From positions 1-8,085 of the forward strand of contig JAIOXC010000062.1 of NCBI GenBank assembly GCA_021741795.1: a stretch of DNA of 8,085 nt, read 5' to 3'. Each line of letters opens with the position of its first letter. The first letter of the stretch is position 1. Shown in pieces: positions 1 through 6,003 of this stretch. This DNA is from Ilumatobacteraceae bacterium. Its GTDB lineage: Bacteria; Actinomycetota; Acidimicrobiia; Acidimicrobiales; Ilumatobacteraceae. The notes beneath the pieces are model-generated. The model was given only the letters and a program-made list of their open reading frames with translations. It had not been told where the DNA came from and did no database searches. The position numbers and the translations under genes were made by a program.

Positions 1-1406
1 CCCGTGGTTGGTTTTACACGCTGCATGTGTTGGCAACAGCGTTGTTTGATCGCCCCGCCTTTTCAACGTGTGTCAGTCACGGAATTGTGTTGGGTGACGA
101 TGGCGCAAAGATGTCCAAGAGCCTGCGCAACTATCCAGATCCGATGAATGTATTTGACACCTATGGCGCTGATGCCATGCGGTGGTATCTGTTGTCTTCG
201 TCTATCTTGCGCGGGTCAGACTTTGCGGTAACCGAAGAAGGCATTCGTGACACCGTACGACAGGTGATGTTGCCGTTGTGGAACAGTTGGTATTTCTTGT
301 CGTTGTATGCCAACGCCGAGTCAATGACCGGCGAAGTTCGCTATGACTCAGCAAACGTGTTGGATCGATACGTGTTTTCAAAATTGAAGCGCCTGATCGA
401 GGACACAACCGTGTCGATGGATCAATATGACATTTTTAATGCCTGTCAACAAGTGCGTACATTTTTGGACGTTCTGACAAATTGGTATATCCGTCGCAGC
501 CGAGATCGTTTTTGGAAAGGTGACAAAGAAGCAATTGATACGTTGCACACGGTGCTGCAGGTGCTCACCCGTATTGCTGCGCCGCTACTGCCATTGACTA
601 CCGAAAAGATTTACAAAGAACTCACGGGTTTGAGAAGTGTGCACTTGGAGGACTGGCCAGACGCCAGCATTGTGCCGAGTGACAACGAACTCGAAACAGT
701 GATGGATCAGGTGCGCGACGTGTGCTCGACAACGTTGTCATTGCGCAAGGTGCATTCGCGCCGTGTTCGACTGCCACTTGGTGAACTTACTGTTGCTTCA
801 CCATTGGCTAATGCGTTGCAATCGTTTGTCTCAATCATCACCGACGAAGTGAATGTTCATAAAGTGACGCTTACAACCGAACTTGGCCAAGTGGCTAAAC
901 ACGAACTGCAACTCATTCCTGCAGCGCTCGGTCCACGACTTGGTGCCAACACTCAACAAGTGATTGTTGCTGTCAAGAAAGGCGACTGGTCGATAAACGG
1001 AAACGAAGTTATTGCAGGTGGAGTCGCGCTCGAACCGCACGAGTTTCAAGTTAAATTGGTGGCCGCAGCAGGTGATACCGAAACGATTGCCAGCGCCGCG
1101 CTGGCCGATGGCCAGGGAATCGTGTTGTTGAATATCGAATTAACTGATGCGTTGTTGGCGGAAGGTGCAGCACGCGACATAGTGCGGATGGTGCAGCAGG
1201 CTCGGCGAGAAGCCGGATTAGCGGTTTCGGATCGCATCGTGTTGACGCTCGGTTTGCCAGAGTTACTGCAGTCACAAGTGTCCCAATTTGAGACATATAT
1301 CGCTTCAGAAACGCTGGCACAGCGGATTAAGTGGGTTTCAGGCCTAGAGCCAACTGGGGATTTGGACGGGAATGCCGTCCATATAGGTGTTGATCAAGTA
1401 CGGTAA
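1..1406 (+). CDS. ileS: Isoleucyl-tRNA synthetase, C-terminal part (5' truncated by window)
   Basis: Cytoplasmic class I aminoacyl-tRNA synthetase that charges tRNA-Ile. The reading frame is open from the window edge (first full codon at 3) to TAA at 1404-1406, so about 467 C-terminal residues are visible. The fragment opens with RGWFYTLHVLATALFDRPAF, the end of the Rossmann catalytic core, followed by the signature KMSKS loop (nt 108-122, context DDGAKMSKSLRNYPDP) that stabilises the adenylate transition state. The anticodon-binding helical domain follows, with the family motif NWYIRRSRDRFW around nt 478-516. The tail has the LTDALLAEGAARDIVRMVQQ type motif. There are no C-terminal cysteine pairs, so the zinc ribbon of type 1 enzymes is absent. 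This and the RSRDRFW motif place it in the eukaryote-like type 2 group, usual in actinobacteria. The GTG at 27 is an internal valine codon, not the start. It probably heads the ileS/dksA-like/lspA/rluD unit. Confidence 0.96.
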   Translation, partial: RGWFYTLHVLATALFDRPAFSTCVSHGIVLGDDGAKMSKSLRNYPDPMNVFDTYGADAMRWYLLSSSILRGSDFAVTEEGIRDTVRQVMLPLWNSWYFLSLYANAESMTGEVRYDSANVLDRYVFSKLKRLIEDTTVSMDQYDIFNACQQVRTFLDVLTNWYIRRSRDRFWKGDKEAIDTLHTVLQVLTRIAAPLLPLTTEKIYKELTGLRSVHLEDWPDASIVPSDNELETVMDQVRDVCSTTLSLRKVHSRRVRLPLGELTVASPLANALQSFVSIITDEVNVHKVTLTTELGQVAKHELQLIPAALGPRLGANTQQVIVAVKKGDWSINGNEVIAGGVALEPHEFQVKLVAAAGDTETIASAALADGQGIVLLNIELTDALLAEGAARDIVRMVQQARREAGLAVSDRIVLTLGLPELLQSQVSQFETYIASETLAQRIKWVSGLEPTGDLDGNAVHIGVDQVR

Positions 1407-1418
1407 AGCGCCAAGTTC

Positions 1419-1426
1419 GAGAGGGA
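1419..1426 (+). promoter_or_regulatory. Ribosome binding site of the DksA-like gene
   Basis: GAGAGGGA lies 3 nt before the ATG at 1430, inside the 23-nt gap after ileS. It is one of only two clear purine-rich Shine-Dalgarno sequences in the window; the other precedes dnaE. It fixes the start of the downstream gene. Confidence 0.6.
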
Positions 1427-1429
1427 AAC

Positions 1430-2497
1430 ATGCCATCAGCAGGAGCAAAGAAAAAGGCACTAGCCAAGAAGAAAGCCGTTCTCGCGAAGAAAGTTGCTGC
1501 GAAGAAGAAGGCTGACCTGGCGAAGAAAGTTGCGGCGAAGAAGAAGCTCGAATTGGCGAAGAAAGTTGCTGCGAAGAAGAAAACTGCTGCACAAAAAGCA
1601 CTAGCCAAGAAGAAGTCCGATCTGGCGAAGAAAGTTGCTGCGCAGAAGAAGCTCGCTGCGCAAAAGAAACTTGCTGCGCAGAAGAAGCTCGCTGCGCAAA
1701 AGAAACTTGCTGCGCAGAAAGCGGCTGCTCTGAAAAAGGCCGAGTTGGCCAAGAAACTGACAGCTAAAAAAGCTGCCGAGGCGGCGCGCAAGAAGGCAAT
1801 GCGCGAAAAAGAAGTAGAGCGCAAAAAGATCGCCGCTCAACGCAAAAAAGATTTGGCTTTACAACAAAAGTTGAAGGCTATAGCTGCCAAAGAAGCAGCA
1901 AAAGAAAAGGCACGCGTTGCTGCCGAAAAGTTGGCTCTCAAAGCAGCACAGGAAGCAGAGAAGACTCGCCTCCGTGAAGAAAAAGAAGCCGCCCGACTTG
2001 CTCTTGCCGCAGAAAAAGAGGCTGCCCGCGAAGCAGCATTGCGTGCCAAGCGCAAACCAGAGCCGCCACCGCGCCCACCAATCATCAAGACCGAATTTGC
2101 CGACGGTATTCAGGCGACGAAAGAATTTGATCTGAAGTTTTTGTCTGGCCAACGCGAATTGATGCTCGAAAAGAAAACTGTGTTGCTGCGTCAGGCTCTG
2201 CGTCTTGATGATGAGGCAAACTCGCTGATTCAAGATGTGGAGATGGGCGATGTGCAGTTTGATGAGGAGGGCGGCGAAGGCGACACCATGGTGGTTGAAC
2301 GCTCGCGAGACCTCATGCTCTCGGCACAGGCTCGGCAGATTGTTGAAGAGTTAGATGCTGCACTTGAGCGAATCAAGACTGGCGAGTACGGATATTCCGT
2401 ACACACCGGTTTAGCGATTCCGCGCGAGCGTCTCAAGGCGATCCCGGAAACAACCGAGTCGGTTCTTGAGCGTGTCGGTGGCATCGGCCGTCGATGA
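1430..2497 (+). CDS. Lys/Ala-rich repeat protein with cysteine-less DksA/TraR-like C-terminal domain
   Basis: A 355-residue protein with two parts. Residues 1-207 are almost entirely Lys, Ala, Leu, Gln and Glu, first as 12-residue repeats (LAKKVAAKKKxx, then KKLAAQ units), then as a charged Arg/Glu/Ala helix from about residue 115. This resembles the basic tails of actinobacterial HU and histone H1. A hinge (PEPPPRPP, about 209-216) leads to a DksA/TraR-like domain, about 222-355: a coiled-coil segment, an acidic patch (FDEEGGEGD), then ALERIKTGEYGYSVHTG and IPRERLKAIPETTESVLE. Aligned to the DksA consensus GxYGxCxxCG...RLxAxPxAxxCxxC, the four zinc ligands are replaced by S323, T326, S344 and E347, while Y320, G321, G327, R334, L335, A337 and P339 remain. 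DksA proteins bind the RNA polymerase secondary channel. Whether this one does is unknown; DNA or RNA binding by the basic tail is inference. ATG 1430 has a good Shine-Dalgarno. Probably cotranscribed with ileS and lspA. Confidence 0.85.
   Translation: MPSAGAKKKALAKKKAVLAKKVAAKKKADLAKKVAAKKKLELAKKVAAKKKTAAQKALAKKKSDLAKKVAAQKKLAAQKKLAAQKKLAAQKKLAAQKAAALKKAELAKKLTAKKAAEAARKKAMREKEVERKKIAAQRKKDLALQQKLKAIAAKEAAKEKARVAAEKLALKAAQEAEKTRLREEKEAARLALAAEKEAAREAALRAKRKPEPPPRPPIIKTEFADGIQATKEFDLKFLSGQRELMLEKKTVLLRQALRLDDEANSLIQDVEMGDVQFDEEGGEGDTMVVERSRDLMLSAQARQIVEELDAALERIKTGEYGYSVHTGLAIPRERLKAIPETTESVLERVGGIGRR
1484..1591 (+). repeat. 36-bp coding tandem repeat, three copies (array A)
   Basis: Three consecutive 36-bp units (1484-1519, 1520-1555, 1556-1591) inside the Lys/Ala-rich gene. 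Each begins GCGAAGAAAGTTGC and the first 26 or so bases are nearly identical; the last 9 vary. They encode the 12-residue repeat AKKVAAKKKxxL. A fourth related start (GCGAAGAAAGTTGCTGCG) occurs at 1625, out of the 36-bp phase but in frame. Confidence 0.85.
1645..1716 (+). repeat. Perfect 36-bp tandem duplication (array B)
   Basis: Bases 1645-1680 and 1681-1716 are identical, 36 of 36. Each unit is itself two diverged 18-bp halves, GAAGAAGCTCGCTGCGCA and AAAGAAACTTGCTGCGCA, encoding KKLAAQ KKLAAQ. The flank 1627-1644 matches the same 18-bp theme. Perfect identity, including synonymous positions, points to recent duplication by slippage or unequal exchange. Confidence 0.92.
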
Positions 2498-2534
2498 CAG
2501 ACGCCAAACACAATTTTTTGGCAGTCGATTTTTC

Positions 2535-3017
2535 ATGATGAAAGCATCGCGCATGAGTCTGTTGATAGCAGCCGTCATCATGCTGATAGACCAGGTGTCA
2601 AAAGCATGGGCTCTAGGGGTTCTTGCTGATGGTCGCGTCATTCACGTGATCTGGACAATGCAATTTAATTTGACTTATAACCGGGGCATGGCATTCTCGC
2701 GCGGTACTGGAATCGGTCCAATTATCGGTGTGATCGGCTTGGTCGTTGTGGTGTTGTTATTGCTGTCGCTACGCAGAGCAGACAACGCCCTGACGCGTGT
2801 GGCAACGGGTTTGATCATTGGTGGGGCAGTAGGAAACATTTTGGATCGCCTATTTCGAGGGTCCGGGTGGATGCGTGGTGCTGTTATTGACTTCATTGAT
2901 TTTCAGTGGTGGCCAGTTTTTAACATCGCCGACATGGCAATCATGATTGGAGCCGCGACAATGATGGTGGCAATGCTCAAGTACAACTCTCAGATCAATC
3001 GAACGGATGTCCATTAG
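2535..3017 (+). CDS. lspA: Lipoprotein signal peptidase (signal peptidase II)
   Basis: Inner-membrane aspartyl protease that cleaves the signal peptide of diacylglyceryl-modified prolipoproteins. With the start at ATG 2535 it has 160 residues, usual for the family, with four hydrophobic segments (about 6-28, 61-79, 88-103, 129-148). Conserved motifs in order: D19QxxK in helix 1; FNLTYNRGMAFS (44-55); GNILDR (100-105); VIDFID with catalytic D119; and FNIAD with catalytic D133. The start is uncertain: tandem ATGs at 2535 and 2538 and another at 2553 all fit, and none has a good Shine-Dalgarno. The frame is open further upstream to a TTG at 2466, but that extension would overlap the end of the preceding gene by 32 nt and adds a polar, non-conserved leader. 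The TAG stop shares its G with the GTG of the next gene. Confidence 0.95.
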   Translation: MMKASRMSLLIAAVIMLIDQVSKAWALGVLADGRVIHVIWTMQFNLTYNRGMAFSRGTGIGPIIGVIGLVVVVLLLLSLRRADNALTRVATGLIIGGAVGNILDRLFRGSGWMRGAVIDFIDFQWWPVFNIADMAIMIGAATMMVAMLKYNSQINRTDVH

Positions 3018-3931
3018 TGCTGAACGAAATTATTCCTGCAGCACTCAATGATCAACGTCTGGATCGCATCGTTGCATTGGTTGCCGATGTGAGTCGCGCC
3101 TCTGCGGCGTCGCTTATTCAGGCTGGTGGAGTGGTGGTCGACGGAGTGTGTGCCGAGACCGGCAAAACCAAAATCGCCGAGGGTCAGTCGATATCCATTG
3201 ATACGGCATTGCTGCCTAAAAAAGAGTTGCCGACGGCAGATGCAACCGTGACCTTGGACGTTGTTTTTGACGACACCGACATTGTGGTGATCAATAAGAA
3301 TGCAGGTTTGGTTGTGCATCCAGGAGCCGGTAATCCAACAGGCACGATGGTCAACGGAGCCCTTGCGAGATTTCCCGAAATGGCGTCTGCTGGTGACCCG
3401 TTGCGTCCCGGCGTCGTGCATCGATTGGATGCGGGCACGACCGGCTTGATGGTGATGGCAAAAACGCAAGCAGCATACGAAGCACTTGTCGATGCGTTAT
3501 CAAAGCGTGAAGTGAAGCGCACCTATTTGGCGCTCGTGTGGGGACACCCAACCGTGTTGTCTGGCACCATTGATGCTCCTATCGGTCGAGATCAGAAAGA
3601 CCCGACGCGCATGGGAGTCGTTGTCGACGGCAAGGCTGCTCGAACACGATTTGAAGTGAAGTCAAAGTTTGATCTGCCTTTGCCAAGTTCGTTAGTTGAA
3701 TGCAATCTCGAAACTGGACGAACGCACCAAATCAGAGTTCATCTTGAATCAATTGGTCATCCCGTAGTGGGAGACTCGACATACGGAGGTGCGCGAAGTT
3801 CGCTCTCTGCGCCGCGCCCAATGTTGCATGCCGCGCAGTTGGCCTTCTTGCATCCGATCAGTGGTCAATCGATGTCTTTTGAAGCCGAAATGCCCGACGA
3901 CATGAAAGCACTACTTGCTCGTTGTAGCTGA
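3017..3931 (+). CDS. rluD: RluA/RluD-family 23S rRNA pseudouridine synthase with S4 domain
   Basis: Isomerises specific uridines in RNA to pseudouridine; RluD-type enzymes act on helix 69 of 23S rRNA. The 304 residues carry an N-terminal S4 RNA-binding domain (about 13-62: QRLDRIVALVADVSRASAASL, then VVVDG), then the catalytic domain with VINKNAGLVVHPGAGN (92-107), the active-site motif HRLDAGTTGL with catalytic D138, and ETGRTHQIRVHLE near residue 235. The GTG start at 3017 overlaps the lspA stop by one base (TAGTG), lacks a convincing Shine-Dalgarno and is therefore probably translated by coupling. The N-terminus fits the family without extension. The exact target cannot be read from sequence; the rluD symbol rests on domain layout and on the lspA neighbour, as in mycobacteria. 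It ends 20 nt before a convergent gene. Confidence 0.92.
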   Translation: MLNEIIPAALNDQRLDRIVALVADVSRASAASLIQAGGVVVDGVCAETGKTKIAEGQSISIDTALLPKKELPTADATVTLDVVFDDTDIVVINKNAGLVVHPGAGNPTGTMVNGALARFPEMASAGDPLRPGVVHRLDAGTTGLMVMAKTQAAYEALVDALSKREVKRTYLALVWGHPTVLSGTIDAPIGRDQKDPTRMGVVVDGKAARTRFEVKSKFDLPLPSSLVECNLETGRTHQIRVHLESIGHPVVGDSTYGGARSSLSAPRPMLHAAQLAFLHPISGQSMSFEAEMPDDMKALLARCS

Positions 3932-3951
3932 CTACTTCGTTGGCGAATGAG

Positions 3952-4398
3952 CTAGTGATGTAATTGCGGCCAGGGCGATGTGCCTTTGGCTGCTGAAGCA
4001 ATTTTTGCCAACGTGTAATCCTCGAGGTGTTCGCGCATGTGCTCACCAGCAACATTCCAGATCGCAAGCAGTACGCAGTGTCCCTCGTGATCGCATGAAC
4101 CATCTTGGTGTGGTTTGCCAAAATCACCAAGACTGATCGGGCCGTCGGCGGCTGCAATTATTTGCGAGAGCAAGATCTCTTCTGGTGGTCGGGCCAGTGT
4201 GTATCCACCGCCTACGCCACGTTTTGATTTGACGAGGCCTGCACCCTTGAGCACCAAAAGAATCTGCTCAAGATAAGGCTGTGGCAGTGCGGTACGTGTT
4301 GCGATGTCGCGCACCGATGTTGGACCTGGCTCACCTTCGTGAAGGGCAAGAGAGAGAAGAGCGCGACACGCATAGTCGCCCCGAGTAGATACACGCAC
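3952..4398 (-). CDS. Rrf2-family transcriptional regulator (possible Fe-S or redox sensor)
   Basis: A 148-residue DNA-binding protein of the family that includes IscR, NsrR and CymR. The N-terminus MRVSTRGDYACRALLSLA and the winged-helix segment SVRDIATRTALPQPYLEQIL (recognition helix) followed by the wing KRGVGGGYTLARP (59-71) are classic Rrf2 features. The effector region has C102 and C108 spaced as the last two cluster cysteines of IscR (C108 is followed by VLLAIW, like CLTHALW). The first IscR cysteine has no equivalent: the expected place holds P96/H97. C11 lies in the DNA-binding domain. It may bind an Fe-S cluster with a non-Cys ligand, sense by thiols, or bind none. The start is GTG at 4398-4396, without a Shine-Dalgarno and 6 nt from a -10-like box. 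It is convergent with rluD and divergent from the phosphodiesterase gene, which it may regulate along with itself. Confidence 0.92.
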   Translation of the reverse strand: MRVSTRGDYACRALLSLALHEGEPGPTSVRDIATRTALPQPYLEQILLVLKGAGLVKSKRGVGGGYTLARPPEEILLSQIIAAADGPISLGDFGKPHQDGSCDHEGHCVLLAIWNVAGEHMREHLEDYTLAKIASAAKGTSPWPQLHH

Positions 4399-4403
4399 GG
4401 TTG

Positions 4404-4410
4404 TAGTGTA
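4404..4410. promoter_or_regulatory. Candidate shared divergent -10 element, leaderless in both directions
   Basis: The 18-nt gap between two divergent GTG starts contains TAGTGTA. Read on the plus strand, TAGTGT (4404-4409) fits TANNNT and lies 7 nt before GTG 4417. Read on the minus strand, TACACT (4410-4405) fits TANNNT and lies 6 nt before GTG 4398. That spacing puts transcription start at or next to the start codon, the leaderless arrangement common in actinobacteria. Neither gene has a Shine-Dalgarno. No convincing -35 was found on either side, so this is a prediction from position and symmetry. Confidence 0.4.
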
Positions 4411-4416
4411 GATCGC

Positions 4417-5526
4417 GTGTCAGATCCAACGCTCCCTCAGTATTCGGGGGGTTGTATCTCCAGCATTATCCCAAGCCTGCTCGGGCCACGGGGCACAGAT
4501 TCGGTTCCTGCATGGATGCCAAAAGCAGTAGAGGGGGCAAACCAAGTTGTGTTGCTCGTCATTGACGGTCTTGGTTGGCATCAACTGCAAAGCAACATTG
4601 CTCATGCGCCAACGATTTCTACGATGCAAGGTGGAATGATCACCACGGTTGCACCATCAACAACGGTGACTGCATTGACGTCGATTACCACGGGTTTGAC
4701 ACCTGGCGAACACGGCCTCATGGGTTATCGCATGGACATGGGGCGTCACGTGATGCAGATGTTGCGTTGGGGTGATGAAAAGGGTGACTTGCGCACAACG
4801 TATCCGCCAGAGATGGTGCAGCCATGCCCGCCCTTTATGGGCGCATCAGTGCCAGTGCTGAGCAAAGCCGAACTTGAAGGATCGGCATTTACCGAAGCGC
4901 ACTTGCGTGGTTCTCGTCCGATGGGCTGGAGATCTTCGTCGAGCATTGCAGTGCAGGTGGGTCTCCTGTTGCGATCGGGTCAGAAATTTATTTATGCGTA
5001 TTACGACGGAGTCGACAAGATTGCTCACGAGCGCGGTTTCGGTGAGTTTTATCAAGCAGAGCTGCGCCAAGCAGATCGGTTGGTTGCAGATGTTCTAGAG
5101 CAACTGTTACCTGGGAGCGTGTTGATCGTGACAGCAGATCATGGCCAGGTGCATATCGGCGACGCATCAATAACTCCGCATCGCGATGTACTAGATCAAG
5201 TTGCGTATCAGTCTGGCGAGGGAAGGTTTCGATGGCTTCACGCACGTAATGGAGCATCCCAGTCGCTGCATGCAACCGCACAGGAACTGTACGGCGATGT
5301 TGCTTGGGTCGTCACTCGTGACGAGACGATAGATAATGGCTGGTTTGGTCCACGGGTGACCGATGCAGCGCGCAAGCGTCTTGGTGATGTTGCACTTGTG
5401 CCGTTTAAGGATGTGAGTTTTCATGAGCCCTATGACACTGGTCCATATCAGCTGGTTTGCCGACACGGCTCGTTGACCGAAGCAGAAATGCATGTTCCGT
5501 TGTTGGCAATTGCCCAACGACCGTGA
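4417..5526 (+). CDS. Nucleotide pyrophosphatase/phosphodiesterase-family protein (alkaline phosphatase superfamily)
   Basis: Predicted two-metal hydrolase of phosphodiester or phosphomonoester bonds; substrate unknown. From GTG 4417 the protein has 369 residues. The superfamily metal site is complete: D50 (LLVIDGLGW), the probable nucleophile T83 (APSTTVTALTSITTG, matching the NPP motif), D200 and H204 (DGVDKIAHERG), D241 and H242 (TADHGQVH), and H350 (RHGSLTEAEMHVPLLAI). There is no signal peptide or membrane segment, so it is probably cytoplasmic, unlike many NPP enzymes. I prefer GTG 4417 because the family-like opening LPQYSGGCISSIIPSLL follows directly; an upstream ATG at 4339 would put 78 nt of non-conserved sequence antisense to the Rrf2 gene. 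bpa follows after 12 nt and may be cotranscribed. The same superfamily includes phosphoglycerate mutases and phosphopentomutases, but the PST-T motif favours the PF01663-like group. Confidence 0.88.
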   Translation: MSDPTLPQYSGGCISSIIPSLLGPRGTDSVPAWMPKAVEGANQVVLLVIDGLGWHQLQSNIAHAPTISTMQGGMITTVAPSTTVTALTSITTGLTPGEHGLMGYRMDMGRHVMQMLRWGDEKGDLRTTYPPEMVQPCPPFMGASVPVLSKAELEGSAFTEAHLRGSRPMGWRSSSSIAVQVGLLLRSGQKFIYAYYDGVDKIAHERGFGEFYQAELRQADRLVADVLEQLLPGSVLIVTADHGQVHIGDASITPHRDVLDQVAYQSGEGRFRWLHARNGASQSLHATAQELYGDVAWVVTRDETIDNGWFGPRVTDAARKRLGDVALVPFKDVSFHEPYDTGPYQLVCRHGSLTEAEMHVPLLAIAQRP

Positions 5527-5538
5527 GATACTGCAATC

Positions 5539-6003
5539 ATGACTGAAGTAGTGCAAGAAGAAGCCCCAGAAAATCCACCGGTAACTCCAAACGAAACGGT
5601 GACAGCACCAGCCAAGGTGATGCGCATCGGTTCGATGATTAAGCAGCTGCTTGACGAAGTGCATTCAATGACCATGGATGGACCGGCACGCGAACGTCTT
5701 GCGGAAATTTATGAACGATCTATTGTTGAATTGACTGAAGCCCTGTCGCCCGACCTGGCAGAAGAGTTACGGATGTTGTCGCTGCCTTTTCGCGATGGAG
5801 TGACACCGTCAGACAGCGAATTACGAGTTGCCAAGGCCCAATTGGTTGGTTGGCTCGAGGGTCTGTTTCATGGGATACAGGCAACATTGTTTGCGCAGCA
5901 ACTGGCCGCGAATCAGCAATTAAATCAAATGCGCCAATTGCCAAGTGGTCCTGGTGGGACAGATGTCCCTGAAATTTCGGATCGCCCCGGCACATATCTC
6001 TAG
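5539..6003 (+). CDS. bpa: Bacterial proteasome activator (Bpa, Rv3780-like)
   Basis: ATP-independent activator of the actinobacterial 20S proteasome. The M. tuberculosis homologue (Rv3780, also called PafE) forms dodecameric rings that dock on the alpha-rings, open the gate and promote degradation of partly unfolded proteins such as HspR. The 154-residue product has a disordered acidic N-terminus (1-24), then the strongly conserved core starting PAKVMRIGSMIKQLLDEV (24-41), LSPDLAEELRMLSLPF (69-84), TPSDSELRVAKAQLVGWLEG (89-108) and LFHGIQATLFAQQ (109-121), which forms the four-helix bundle. A Gly/Pro linker leads to the C-terminal GTYL, equivalent to the GQYL docking tail of the mycobacterial protein. 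ATG 5539 has no good Shine-Dalgarno; GATACT (5527-5532) lies 6 nt upstream, so a leaderless transcript is possible besides readthrough from the preceding gene. The proteasome genes themselves are not in this window. Confidence 0.95.
   Translation: MTEVVQEEAPENPPVTPNETVTAPAKVMRIGSMIKQLLDEVHSMTMDGPARERLAEIYERSIVELTEALSPDLAEELRMLSLPFRDGVTPSDSELRVAKAQLVGWLEGLFHGIQATLFAQQLAANQQLNQMRQLPSGPGGTDVPEISDRPGTYL

Noticed and set aside
1484..1716. CRISPR-like array, because the repeat unit is 36 bp
   Set aside because: The units are directly adjacent with no spacers, remain in frame and encode Lys/Ala repeats.
1327..1824. Long minus-strand open frame encoding a Phe/Ala/Cys/Ser-rich protein
   Set aside because: It is the antisense image of the AAG/AAA- and GCG/GCT-rich repeats. 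Its low-complexity composition follows from the Lys/Ala codons, and no start signal or known motif was seen.
2466..2534. Upstream extension of lspA to TTG 2466
   Set aside because: The extra 23 residues are polar, overlap the end of the preceding gene and do not resemble the hydrophobic start of LspA proteins.
3929..3955. Terminator between the convergent rluD and Rrf2 genes
   Set aside because: Only a 4-bp TTCG/CGAA stem with a TTGG loop plus outer ACTA/TAGT pairing was found, with mismatches and no T-tract. This is too weak to annotate.
4339..4416. Upstream extension of the phosphodiesterase gene to ATG 4339
   Set aside because: Most of it (4339-4398) is antisense to the conserved N-terminus of the Rrf2 gene, and the family-like sequence begins only after GTG 4417.
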